In this document: positions 47,800 to 56,494 of the stretch, piece after piece
Layout: every line of letters starts with the position of its first letter
How positions within the stretch are numbered: position 1 is the stretch's first letter
From: CALBPI01 sp039821605
GTDB lineage: Bacteria; Pseudomonadota; Gammaproteobacteria; Steroidobacterales; Woeseiaceae
NCBI GenBank assembly: GCA_039821605.1
Contig: JBCBNV010000004.1
Span: 465,742-529,741, forward strand
Length of the DNA stretch: 64,000 nucleotides
Reading direction: 5' to 3'
The notes under the pieces: generated by a model
Database searches by the model: none
The model's input: only the letters and a program-made list of their open reading frames with translations
Told to the model about the DNA's origin: nothing
Translations under genes and position numbers: made by a program

Positions 47800-49278
47800 T
47801 TACGCCGGATCCGGCACCACTTCGTCGAGGACCTTGGCTGAGGAAATGACGCCCGGCATGCCCGCGCCCGGGTGTGTGCCCGCGCCGACGAGGTAGAGGC
47901 CGTCGACTTCTTCGCTGACGTTGTGTGGGCGGAACCAGGCTGTCTGCGTCAGGATGGGTTGCAGGCCGAAGGCGGCGCCATTCACCGACGAGAGCCGGTC
48001 GCCGAAGTCGTCGGGCGTCAGCAGGCGTGAGGTCACGACGTGGTCTTCGAGGCCGGGCAGTACCGTTTCGGAGAGGTACTGCGAGATCGCCTGGCGGTAG
48101 GGCTCCGCCTGCTCCTGCCAGTCGATGCAGGACTTCTGGTTGGGCACGGGCGAGAGCACGTAGAACGCGTCGCAGCCGTCGGGTGCCAGCGACGGGTCCG
48201 TCGCTGTGGGTCGATGCAGGTAGAGGCTGAAGTCCTTGGCCAGGATCTTGCGGTCGAAGATGTCGACGAGCAGTTCGCGGTAGCGCTCGCTGAGCAGGAT
48301 CATGTGGTGGTCGACGTCTTCGTAACGGCGGTTGGTGCCGAAGTACCAGACAAAAAGGCTCATCGAGAACTTGGCGCGGTAAAGCCGCCGGTCCGTCCAG
48401 CGCTTGCGGCGGGTTCGTGACAACAAGTACTTGTAGGTTGCCGCCGAGTCAGCGTTCGAAACCACGACATCGGCCGGGATGAGCTCGCCCGACTCGAGCT
48501 CCACGCCCGTGGCGCGGCCGTTCTCAACCGTGATTTGTGCGACGGGCGAATTGAGACGGATGCTGCCGCCCTGCTTCTCGATGAGCTTCGCGAGCCCCTT
48601 GATGAGCACGCCCGTGCCGCCCATGGCGAAGTGCACGCCGTGCGCGCGCTCGAGGTGCTGGATGAGGGTGTAGACCGAGGTGGTCGTGAACGGATTGCCG
48701 CCCACGAGCAGCGGGTGGAAGCTGAACACCATGCGCAGCTTCGGGTGTTTGATGTACTTCGCGACGAGCCCGTGCACGCTGCGAAAGAACTGCACGCGAA
48801 CGAGGTCGGGCAGCACCTTGAGCATGGTCCGGAACTTGTCGAACGAGACGTAGAGCAGCTCGTCGAAGCCCACGCCGTAGACGCGGCGGCTGACGACAAG
48901 GAATTCCTCGTAGCCGTCGAGGTCCTCGGGGCAGAACTTGGCCACCTCCTGGCGCATGGCCTCGGCGTCACCGCTGTAGTCGAAGTGGGTGCCGTCATCG
49001 AAGCGAATGCGGTAGTAGGGCGTGATCTCGCGCAGGTCGATGTCGTCCTCGAGCTTCGAGCCCGCGAGCTCCCAGAGCTCCTCGAGCAGAAACGGCGCCG
49101 TGACAATCGTCGGGCCCGCATCGAAGGTGAAACCGTCCTGTTCGTAGACGTAGGCGCGGCCGCCGGGCTTATCGAGTTTCTCGATGACCTCGACGTCGTA
49201 GCCACGGGCGCCCAGTCGGATGGCGGCCGACAGTCCGCCGAAGCCGGATCCGATGACGATTGCTTTGTTACGGGGCAT
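47800..49278 (-). CDS. crtI: phytoene desaturase (CrtI type)
   Basis: From ATG 49278 the enzyme has 492 residues, the family norm. It begins AIVIGSGFGGLSAAIRLGARG (FAD fold), followed by KPGGRAYV and FDAGPTIVT. The C-terminal bacterial phytoene desaturase signature ends LVGAGTHPGAGMPGVI. It desaturates phytoene stepwise to lycopene or neurosporene using FAD. The open frame continues upstream to 49383 without family similarity. It is divergent from a membrane protein gene across 85 bp. Confidence 0.95.
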   Translation of the reverse strand: MPRNKAIVIGSGFGGLSAAIRLGARGYDVEVIEKLDKPGGRAYVYEQDGFTFDAGPTIVTAPFLLEELWELAGSKLEDDIDLREITPYYRIRFDDGTHFDYSGDAEAMRQEVAKFCPEDLDGYEEFLVVSRRVYGVGFDELLYVSFDKFRTMLKVLPDLVRVQFFRSVHGLVAKYIKHPKLRMVFSFHPLLVGGNPFTTTSVYTLIQHLERAHGVHFAMGGTGVLIKGLAKLIEKQGGSIRLNSPVAQITVENGRATGVELESGELIPADVVVSNADSAATYKYLLSRTRRKRWTDRRLYRAKFSMSLFVWYFGTNRRYEDVDHHMILLSERYRELLVDIFDRKILAKDFSLYLHRPTATDPSLAPDGCDAFYVLSPVPNQKSCIDWQEQAEPYRQAISQYLSETVLPGLEDHVVTSRLLTPDDFGDRLSSVNGAAFGLQPILTQTAWFRPHNVSEEVDGLYLVGAGTHPGAGMPGVISSAKVLDEVVPDPA

Positions 49279-49363
49279 GGTGCGCGCGCTGACCAGAGAC
49301 CGTTTTAGTATAGACTGGCAAGGCGGGTCCGGCAGTTGAACATTGGTCGGACGGCCTACGTAT

Positions 49364-50095
49364 ATGACCGAACTTGCCGTCAAGCTGTTTCATCCGTTAG
49401 TCGTCGCCCACATCGCGACGGGCACAGTCGGTTTGATCACACTTTGGGTGCCCGTCGTGGGCCGCAAAGGCAGTCCGACGCACAAGGACTGGGGCAAAAT
49501 CTTCGTCTGGTCGCTGATAGCCACCGGCGTCATTGCGGTGGGCATCAGCACCTGCTCGCTTATCGCGCCCCTGGGCACGCACCCGTTCCTCGACGACGAA
49601 GCGCTGGTGCGCAACATCTTCGGCTGGATGATGCTCTACCTCGCGACGATGACCGTCGCGCTGGCCTGGTACGGGCTGCAGTGCATCAGGAACCGGCGCG
49701 AGCATCGACGCCACCGCAACGCCGTGACGCTCACGCTTACGGCGCTCATGTTCCTAACGGCGCTCAACTGTTTCGTGCGCGGGATCTTCGCGGAGCAGAT
49801 CCTCATGATCGGCATCGCGATTGTCGGGCTGGCCGCGGGGATCTTGAATACGCTGTTTATCTTCACCGACGAGCCGCCGGCGCAGGAGTGGCTGATTCAG
49901 CATTCGCGTGGAGTCGTCGGCGCGGGGATTTCCGTTTACACGGCGTTTCTTGCGTTCGGTGCCGTCAACTGGATTCCTGCCATCGCCTTGAACCCCATTC
50001 TCTGGGCCGTGCCCTGTACGCTGGGGATCGCCTACCTGCTTTACCACCAGTTCCGCATTACGCGCATGCGCCAGCGGCGGGTTGCGGCGGCGTGA
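49364..50095 (+). CDS. seven-span membrane protein (DUF2306-like)
   Basis: The 243-residue integral membrane protein has about seven hydrophobic spans. HIATGTVGLITLWVPVVGRKG followed by THKDWGKIFVW resembles the N-terminal pattern of DUF2306 proteins, where conserved His residues sit near spans. ATG 49364 is preferred to the TTG at 49343. It is divergent from crtI, so a link to pigment metabolism or membrane redox is conceivable but unproven. Confidence 0.8.
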   Translation: MTELAVKLFHPLVVAHIATGTVGLITLWVPVVGRKGSPTHKDWGKIFVWSLIATGVIAVGISTCSLIAPLGTHPFLDDEALVRNIFGWMMLYLATMTVALAWYGLQCIRNRREHRRHRNAVTLTLTALMFLTALNCFVRGIFAEQILMIGIAIVGLAAGILNTLFIFTDEPPAQEWLIQHSRGVVGAGISVYTAFLAFGAVNWIPAIALNPILWAVPCTLGIAYLLYHQFRITRMRQRRVAAA

Positions 50096-50110
50096 CGGTG
50101 GGCGGAGCCT

Positions 50111-50261
50111 CCGTCATCCCGAGGAGCGCAGCGACGTGGGGATCTCTTGAAGGTTGCGATGCGTTGGGAGATTGCCGCGGCCACTGTGTGGCCTCGCAAT
50201 GACGAAGTTTGGCTGCGCGGCCTCGCAATGACGAAGTTGGCTGGGCGGCCTCGCAATGACG
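50111..50261. repeat. palindromic repeat cluster H
   Basis: A diverged left half (CCGTCATCCCGAGGAGCGCAG) is joined to a well-kept right half (GAGATTGCCGCGGCCAC ... CTCGCAATGACG), followed by two extra right end units spaced about 31 bp apart. It ends 10 bp before the next ATG. Confidence 0.8.
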
Positions 50262-50270
50262 TGAACTAGC

Positions 50271-50846
50271 ATGGCTGTATTCGAATATCTCGGCGTCCTG
50301 ATCAGCGTGATCATGGGGCTTGGCATCACGCATCTGGCCACGGGTGCGAGCAAGCTCATCCAGAACCGCGAGTCGGTGCGCCTCTATGTGCCGCACCTCT
50401 TGTGGACGGTCAACGTGCTCGTCTACATCCTGCTCGTTTGGTGGGGGATGTTCTGGTGGAGCAATCACACGGATTGGTACGCCTACGAGTACCTGTTCAT
50501 CACGGCCTACGCGATCACGCTGTTTCTGCTGGCCGCGCTGCTCTATCCCTGGGACCTGAATCGCGACATCGACATGCGCGCCTATTTCTTTGCCAACCGG
50601 CGCTGGTTCTTCGGCACGCTGTTCGTGGCCTGGCTCATCGACCTGCCCGAGACGGTGCTCAAGTCGGAAACGGGCCTGCGCGGCCTGCCCGAGGAGTACC
50701 ACGTCTTCCTGGGCCTGCACCTGATCATGGCGGCGACGGGCTTCGTTGCACGCAACCGAATCGTGCACACATTGCTGCCCGTGTTGTGGCTGACGCTCAT
50801 GCTTTATTACGCGATGGCGTCGCTCGTGGGGACGATCAGCGTGTAG
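50271..50846 (+). CDS. integral membrane protein of unknown function
   Basis: The 191-residue protein has about six hydrophobic spans, beginning VFEYLGVLISVIMGLGITHLATG. The spans are rich in Trp and Tyr (LVWWGMFWWSN). No family is recognised with confidence. The 3' end overlaps the convergent small membrane gene by 11 bp. The repeat cluster directly upstream leaves almost no room for a private promoter. Confidence 0.75.
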   Translation: MAVFEYLGVLISVIMGLGITHLATGASKLIQNRESVRLYVPHLLWTVNVLVYILLVWWGMFWWSNHTDWYAYEYLFITAYAITLFLLAALLYPWDLNRDIDMRAYFFANRRWFFGTLFVAWLIDLPETVLKSETGLRGLPEEYHVFLGLHLIMAATGFVARNRIVHTLLPVLWLTLMLYYAMASLVGTISV

Positions 50847-51129
50847 CGTTCCCGGTCCGCCGCCAGCGGTAGACGAGATCGCCGGCGTGGAAGAACAGGC
50901 TCGCGACGAGCGCTGCGGCGATGAGCTGCCAGCCCACGCCGTCGTAAAGCAGCTTGAGCGCCACCATGAGACTGCCGCCGGCGCCGACGTTCAGGATGAT
51001 CGACGGGACGCTGAGGCCCTTGCCCGTGACGACGCGGTAACCGATGAGCGCCACGATCTCGAGCGCGATCACGACGAGCATGATGTCGACGATGCGGCCC
51101 GACTCGACGAGTTGCTGAAGCAGTTCCAA
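50836..51129 (-). CDS. small three-span membrane protein
   Basis: The 97-residue protein has three hydrophobic spans (near residues 14-34, 41-61 and 67-87) and a basic C-terminus (YRWRRTGNATR). No family is recognised. It lies downstream of the sugar dehydrogenase gene on the same strand but beyond that gene's terminator, so it is probably expressed separately. Coding potential is supported by the well-formed membrane topology and codon usage. Confidence 0.65.
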   Translation of the reverse strand: MELLQQLVESGRIVDIMLVVIALEIVALIGYRVVTGKGLSVPSIILNVGAGGSLMVALKLLYDGVGWQLIAAALVASLFFHAGDLVYRWRRTGNATR

Positions 51130-51151
51130 ACGGCGCCCCCTTGCCCGAAAT

Positions 51152-51184
51152 GAAAACGGCCCCGCCGGGCGCGACGAGGCCGTT
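51152..51184 (-). terminator. intrinsic terminator after the sugar dehydrogenase gene
   Basis: Read on the minus strand, AACGGCC (51184-51178) pairs with GGCCGTT (51161-51155) around a GC-rich loop and runs into TTTT. It lies 30 bp past the stop at 51214. Confidence 0.7.
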
Positions 51185-51213
51185 GCAGTGTAGCGCGATG
51201 CGCGAGCGGACGA

Positions 51214-52410
51214 TCAGCTCTTGGGCACGAGCTTCAGCAGGCGGCCGCCCTTGTCATCTTCGAGCAGCCAGATGGCGCCGTCGGGACCTTGCTCCACGGC
51301 GCGAATGCGTTTGCCCATCGGGTAGCGTGTGAGCTCCCTGGCGTTCGGTGCGTCGAGCTCGACGTGCACGAGCGCCTTCGCCGACAGGCCGCCGATAAAG
51401 GCGTCGCCGTTCCAGTCCGCGAACAGGTCGGCGCCGTAGATCATGAGGCTGCCCGGCGAGATGGCCGGCACCCAGTACGCCGCGGGCGCGTCGAGGTCGG
51501 GCCGCGTGTCGTGGTCGGGGATCTGGTCGCCGTTGTAGTGGTCGCCGTTGCTGACCAGTGGGTAGCCGTAGTTGTTCTTGGGCAGCACGAAGTTGAGCTC
51601 GTCACCGTGGCGCGGACCCATCTCCGTGTTCCAGAGGTTGCCGTCGCCGTCGAAGGCCAGACCCAGCGGGTTGCGGTGGCCCAGGCTCCAGATCTTGGCC
51701 GTCTCGCCACCCTCGCTGTAGAAGGGGTTGTCCTCGGGCACGGAGCCGTCGTCGTTGAGACGGATCACCTTGCCCATCGTGCTCGACATGTCCTGTGACG
51801 GGTCGAACTTCTGGCGCTCGCCCGAGCTGATGAACAGGTGGCCGTCGGGCGAGAATGCGATGCGGTGGCCGTAGTGGCCGCGGCCCGTGACCTTGGGCAC
51901 CTGGCGCCAGATGACCTCGAGGCCTTCGAAGCTGCCGCCTTCGGGCGACAGCCGCAGTGTGCCGCGCGCGACGGCCGCGCCGCGCGTGTTGCCATCGCCG
52001 GATTCGGCGTAGCTCAGGTAGACGATGCCGTTCGACTCGAAGTCCGGGTGCAGGACGATGTCGCCCAGACCGCCCTGGCCGCCGTAGTCGACGTCGGGCA
52101 CGCCCGCGAGCGGCTCCGAGGTATTGCCCTGCATGTCGACGATAAGCACGCGGCCTTCCTGTTCGGTGACGAGCAGGCGACCATCGGGCAGGAATTCCAT
52201 GGCCCAGGGCTCGTTGAACTCGGCGAACGCGTAGGCGTCGAACGGCGGTTTGCCGGGCAGGCGAATCTTTTCGCCGCCGCTGATGTCGACGCTGGGCCCC
52301 GCCGGCGCGTCGTCGACCGTTGCGGCCGCGGCGACCGGGGTCGTCGTGCCGTTGCTGCCGCCGCAGGCTGCGAGTGCGAGTGCGGCCAGGGTCCAGATGC
52401 CGTGTTTCAT
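51214..52410 (-). CDS. PQQ-dependent sugar dehydrogenase-like lipoprotein (YliI/soluble aldose dehydrogenase type)
   Basis: ATG 52410 gives 398 residues with a lipoprotein signal (LALAACGG, Cys16). The rest is a six-bladed beta propeller of the GSDH family: PWAMEFLPDGRLLVTEQEGRV near the start, GGQGGLGDIVLHPDF, the HYGHRIAFSPDGHLF stretch and the catalytic/PQQ region GHRNPLGLAFD. Such enzymes oxidise aldose sugars in the periplasm with PQQ. No PQQ biosynthesis genes are in the window. A 15-codon upstream extension to 52455 is unlikely. Confidence 0.92.
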   Translation of the reverse strand: MKHGIWTLAALALAACGGSNGTTTPVAAAATVDDAPAGPSVDISGGEKIRLPGKPPFDAYAFAEFNEPWAMEFLPDGRLLVTEQEGRVLIVDMQGNTSEPLAGVPDVDYGGQGGLGDIVLHPDFESNGIVYLSYAESGDGNTRGAAVARGTLRLSPEGGSFEGLEVIWRQVPKVTGRGHYGHRIAFSPDGHLFISSGERQKFDPSQDMSSTMGKVIRLNDDGSVPEDNPFYSEGGETAKIWSLGHRNPLGLAFDGDGNLWNTEMGPRHGDELNFVLPKNNYGYPLVSNGDHYNGDQIPDHDTRPDLDAPAAYWVPAISPGSLMIYGADLFADWNGDAFIGGLSAKALVHVELDAPNARELTRYPMGKRIRAVEQGPDGAIWLLEDDKGGRLLKLVPKS

Positions 52411-52509
52411 TTCGGTGTCCTTGCTGGGTGCGGTGGAGTGGGCGGAACATAGCACACCGTGCTTTGTTCCCGCCCGCGCGTGACGGCGAGGTGCGCCTCC
52501 GACCCCCCC

Positions 52510-52704
52510 CCGTCGTCGCGGGGAGTGCCTCCCCCGTCATCGCGAGGAGCGAAGCGACGCGGCGATCTCCCAAAGCCATCGCGAGGCCAAGCAGTGCGAC
52601 AGCCTGAAGGAGACTGCCGCGGGGCCTGCGGCCCCTCGCAATGACGGCGGTGGAGGCACTCCTCGCAATGACGGGGGGGTGGGGAGCGCTCCCCGCAACG
52701 ACAG
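52510..52704. repeat. palindromic repeat cluster I
   Basis: A decayed left unit, an element with a GCGAGGAGCGAAGC left hairpin and a GGGGCC/GGCCCC right hairpin (CTCGCAATGACGG at 52645), then two further right ends. It fills the space between the divergent sugar dehydrogenase and TonB receptor genes. Confidence 0.8.
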
Positions 52705-52750
52705 GGTGACGCCATGACGCGAGCGCCTCAGGCCGTCATAATCTCAGGCT

Positions 52751-54799
52751 ATGCAGATCCCCCTTCGATTTCGGGCCGCGGTTGTCCTTACCGCCGCGAG
52801 TCCCGTGCCTTGTGCTTTGGCGCAGTCCGCTCCTTTTGATGAGATTGTCGTTGAGGCCGCGCGCAGCGACGCGCCGCTCGCGCGGCTGCCGTTTGCGGCC
52901 GATGTCGTTGAGCAGGACTGGATCCAGGACGGGCGACCCCTGCTCGGGCTCGATGAGTCGTTGCAGCGTGTGCCGGGTCTGCTCATGCAGAACCGCTACA
53001 ACTACGCGCAGGACCTGCGGATCTCGATGCGTGGGTTCGGGGCGCGGGCCGCGTTCGGAATCCGGGGCATTCGCATTGTTGTCGACGGTATTCCCGAGAC
53101 GCTGGCTGACGGCCAGGGTGGGATCGATGGCATTGATCTCGGCTCCGCGCGGCGCGTCGAGGTGTTGCGTGGCGGTGCGTCTGCCATTTACGGCAACGCG
53201 GGTGGCGGCGTCATTCTTATTGAGAGCGAACGCGGCGCCGAGGTGCCCGAGCTGACGTTTGGCCTGGCCACGGGCAGCGACGGTTACGACCGCGCCGCGG
53301 CCAAGCTACGCGGCACCGCGGGTGCGCTCGACTATCTGGCGAGCGCGAGCGTGCTCGACTACGAGGGCTTTCGCGATCACGCCGAGGCCGAGAACCGGCA
53401 GCTCAACGTTCGGTTCGGTTACGACGCGGGCGTGAATGGTGACTGGGTGTTCAGCCTGCACCACACGGACCAGCCGACGGCGCAGGACCCCGGCGGCATC
53501 AACCGCGCGCAGGCCGAAGCCGACCCGAGCTCGGCACGCGATGCCAACGTGAACCAGAACGCGGGCGAGGCGCTCGAGCAGACCCGGTTCGGTGTGCGTC
53601 ACACGCGGGCCTTGGCTGCCGACGGCGAGCTCACGCTGCGCGCCTATTCGCTCACGCGTGAGTTTGATGGCCTGTTGCCCTTCACGGGCGGTGGCGCCAT
53701 CAACCTCGACCGCAACTACGCGGGCGGCGGGGCGCGGTACACGCACGCGTTTGGCCCGGGTAAGATCCACGCGGGCTTCGACTACGACCGCCAGGACGAC
53801 GACCGCGCGCGCTTCGACAACCTTGCCGGTGTTCGCGGGCCGCTCACGCTGGACCAGAACGAGCAAGTCACGGCACTGGGCTTTTACGTGCAAGGCGAAC
53901 TTGAGCTTAGTGACGACTGGCTGCTGACGCTGGGCCTGCGTCGCGACGAGGTCGAGTTCGATGTTACGGACCGGTTCCTGACCGATGGTGATGACAGCGG
54001 CAGCCGCAACTTCGATGCCGTGAGTCCTGTTGCCGGCATTACGTGGCTTGCGGGTGATGCGCTGACGCTTTACGCCAACACCTCGCGCAGCTTCGAGAGC
54101 CCGACCACGACCGAGCTCGCGAACCCGTCCGCGGCGGGCGGCTTCAACCCCGACCTCGAGCCGCAGTTCGCGCAGCACTACGAAGTGGGCGCGCGCCTCA
54201 CGCCGGCCGACGGGCAGCAGCTCACGGCCGCGGTATTCCGTATCGACCTTGAAGACGAGCTCATACCGTTCGAGCTGGCCGCGTTCCCGGGCCGCGATTT
54301 CTTTGCCAACGCGGGTGAGAGCGAGCGCACCGGTCTCGAGCTGGCCTGGCAGGGGCGCTTCGGCAAGGGCTGGCAGGCAAACGCGGCCTACACCTGGTCC
54401 GACTTCGAGTTCACGGACTTCACCAATGACGACGGTGAGGTATTCGATGGCAACACCGTCCCCGGCACGGCGGAGCACGTCGTGTTTGCGGGCGTTGAGT
54501 ATCGCGCCGACGCGGGTTGGTTTGCCGCCGCGGAGGCGACCCACACGAGTGCCATTACACTCAACAACGCCAACACCGAAGAAGCCGATGCCTATACGCT
54601 CGTGACGCTGCGTGCCGGAACTGCGTGGCAGCGTGGCGGCTGGCGCTTCGCACCCTACGCCAGTGTGACGAACCTGCTCGACGAGGATTACACGGCGAAT
54701 GCGCGGATCAATGCGTTTGGTGGGCGCTTCTTTGAGCCCGGGCCTGGGCGGAGTTTTTATCTCGGTGTGAATATCACGCGCGTGTTTGATCGCCGCTAG
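52751..54799 (+). CDS. TonB-dependent outer-membrane receptor
   Basis: The 682-residue protein has a signal peptide (cleavage near ALAQ-SA), a TonB box (FDEIVVEA), and a plug domain with LRISMRGFGARAAFGIRGIR and VEVLRGGASAIYGNAGGG. A ~22-strand barrel follows. The sequence ends with a beta strand then FDRR, so the usual terminal aromatic is followed by three residues. It imports a ligand, probably an iron chelate; the plug recalls FecA/PupB-type receptors. No Fur box was found in the repeat-filled upstream region. Confidence 0.94.
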   Translation: MQIPLRFRAAVVLTAASPVPCALAQSAPFDEIVVEAARSDAPLARLPFAADVVEQDWIQDGRPLLGLDESLQRVPGLLMQNRYNYAQDLRISMRGFGARAAFGIRGIRIVVDGIPETLADGQGGIDGIDLGSARRVEVLRGGASAIYGNAGGGVILIESERGAEVPELTFGLATGSDGYDRAAAKLRGTAGALDYLASASVLDYEGFRDHAEAENRQLNVRFGYDAGVNGDWVFSLHHTDQPTAQDPGGINRAQAEADPSSARDANVNQNAGEALEQTRFGVRHTRALAADGELTLRAYSLTREFDGLLPFTGGGAINLDRNYAGGGARYTHAFGPGKIHAGFDYDRQDDDRARFDNLAGVRGPLTLDQNEQVTALGFYVQGELELSDDWLLTLGLRRDEVEFDVTDRFLTDGDDSGSRNFDAVSPVAGITWLAGDALTLYANTSRSFESPTTTELANPSAAGGFNPDLEPQFAQHYEVGARLTPADGQQLTAAVFRIDLEDELIPFELAAFPGRDFFANAGESERTGLELAWQGRFGKGWQANAAYTWSDFEFTDFTNDDGEVFDGNTVPGTAEHVVFAGVEYRADAGWFAAAEATHTSAITLNNANTEEADAYTLVTLRAGTAWQRGGWRFAPYASVTNLLDEDYTANARINAFGGRFFEPGPGRSFYLGVNITRVFDRR

Positions 54800-54817
54800 G
54801 GTAGATCGGGCGCTGAT

Positions 54818-55318
54818 CCGTCATTGCGAGCCCGCGCAGCGGGCGCGGCAATCTCGTGACGTGGTCTTGCCGGTTGGCCTTGCGACAGCCTGATGGAGAT
54901 TGCCGCGGGGCCTTCGGCCCCTCGCAATGACGAGTATTTTCGCCTTCGGCCCCTCGCAATGACGGGTTGGTTGTCTTCGGCCCCTCGCAATGACGGGTTG
55001 GTTGTCTTCGGCCCCTCGCAGTGACGGGGTTGTTGTCTTCGGCTCCTCGCAGTGACGGGGTTGAGTCCCGCGGACCGTCATCGCGCGGCTGCCTGTGAAA
55101 ACGCCGTCATTGCGAGCCCGCGCAGCGGGCGCGGCAATCTCGTGACGCGGCCGTGCCGGTTGGCCTTGCGACAGCCTGATGGAGATTGCCGCGGGGCCTT
55201 CGGCCCCTCGCAATGACGGGTTGGTTTGTATTCGTCCCCTCGCAATGACGGGTTGGTTTGTCTTCGTTCCCTCGCAATGACGGGTTGGTTGTCTTCGTCG
55301 CCTCGCAATGACGGGTGA
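54818..55318. repeat. palindromic repeat cluster J, two full copies with tandem right ends
   Basis: This is the largest cluster. Two near-identical full elements (54818-54932 and 55103-55218) carry GCCCGC/GCGGGC and GGGGCC/GGCCCC hairpins. Each is followed by tandem right-end units with a period of about 31-33 bp (CTCGCAATGACGGGTTGGTT). It occupies nearly all of the 579-bp gap between the TonB receptor and adhC. Confidence 0.88.
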
Positions 55319-55378
55319 CGCTAGGCGCGCTATGCTCTCTCGCGTTGCGAGGGGGCGACGTTCTCGGGGGAGACAACA

Positions 55379-56494
55379 ATGAAATCACGCGCTGCGGTGG
55401 CCTGGGAGGCCGGCAAACCACTGTCTATCGAGGAGGTGGAGGTTGCACCACCCAAGGCGGGCGAGGCGCTCGTGCGCATCGTTGCGACCGGGGTGTGCCA
55501 CACCGATGCCTACACGTTGTCCGGCGATGACCCGGAGGGCATCTTCCCCGCGATTCTTGGGCACGAGGGCGCCGGGGTTGTCGAGGAAGTCGGCGAGGGC
55601 GTCACGAGTGTGAAGCCCGGTGATCACGTCATCCCGCTCTACACGCCCGAGTGCGGCACCTGTAATTTCTGCACGAGTGGCAAAACGAATCTCTGCCAGC
55701 GCATTCGCGCGACGCAAGGCCAGGGGCTCATGCCCGACGGCACGTCGCGCTTCTCCAGGAACGGCAAGCCCATCGCGCACTACATGGGCACCTCGACATT
55801 TTCCGAGTTCACGGTCGTGCCGGAGATTGCACTGGCCAAGATTGATCCGAACGCGCCCATGGATAAGGTGTGCCTGCTCGGTTGCGGCATCACTACGGGC
55901 ATCGGTGCCGTGCTCAATACGGCCAAGGTGGAGCCCGGCGCGAGTGTGGCCGTGTTCGGTTTGGGCGGCATTGGCCTGTCCGTCGTGCAGGGTGCGCGCA
56001 TGGCCAACGCCGGGCGCATCATCGCCGTCGATGTGAACCCCGACAAATGGGAGATGGCGCAGTCGCTCGGCGCGACCGACTTTGTGAACCCGAAGGAACA
56101 CGATGCGCCGATCCAGGACGTCATCGTCGATCTCACCAATGGCGGCGTCGACTACTCGTTCGAGTGCGTCGGTAATGTCGAGCTCATGCGCGCGGCACTC
56201 GAGTGTTGCCACAAGGGCTGGGGCGAGTCGACGATCATCGGCGTCGCGGGTGCAGGGCAGGAGATCGCGACGCGGCCGTTTCAGCTTGTCACCGGGCGCG
56301 TTTGGCGTGGCACGGCTTTCGGTGGTGTGAAGGGCCGCAGCGAACTGCCGGGCTACGTCGACCAGTACATGCAGGGCGACATTGCCATCGACCCCATGAT
56401 CACGTTCACGATGGGGCTCGACGACATCAACCGCGCGTTCGACCTCATGCACGAGGGCAAGAGCATCCGCTCTGTCATTGTTTACGACGCATGA
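55379..56494 (+). CDS. adhC: S-(hydroxymethyl)glutathione dehydrogenase/class III alcohol dehydrogenase
   Basis: The 371-residue zinc enzyme oxidises the formaldehyde-glutathione adduct with NAD. The catalytic zinc ligands sit in GVCHTDAYTLSG and GHEGAGVVEEVG. The structural zinc loop is CGTCNFCTSGKTNLC, and the coenzyme fold is GLGGIGLSVVQG. The gene overlaps the next by 4 bp. S-formylglutathione hydrolase, the usual partner, is not nearby; a TolB/CehA-type gene takes its place. Confidence 0.96.
   Translation: MKSRAAVAWEAGKPLSIEEVEVAPPKAGEALVRIVATGVCHTDAYTLSGDDPEGIFPAILGHEGAGVVEEVGEGVTSVKPGDHVIPLYTPECGTCNFCTSGKTNLCQRIRATQGQGLMPDGTSRFSRNGKPIAHYMGTSTFSEFTVVPEIALAKIDPNAPMDKVCLLGCGITTGIGAVLNTAKVEPGASVAVFGLGGIGLSVVQGARMANAGRIIAVDVNPDKWEMAQSLGATDFVNPKEHDAPIQDVIVDLTNGGVDYSFECVGNVELMRAALECCHKGWGESTIIGVAGAGQEIATRPFQLVTGRVWRGTAFGGVKGRSELPGYVDQYMQGDIAIDPMITFTMGLDDINRAFDLMHEGKSIRSVIVYDA

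Noticed and set aside
54930..55318. Regular repeats with short intervening sequence, CRISPR-like at first sight
   Set aside because: Period is only 31-33 bp, the intervening sequences are themselves repeated, the units are ends of the palindromic element, and no cas gene is present.
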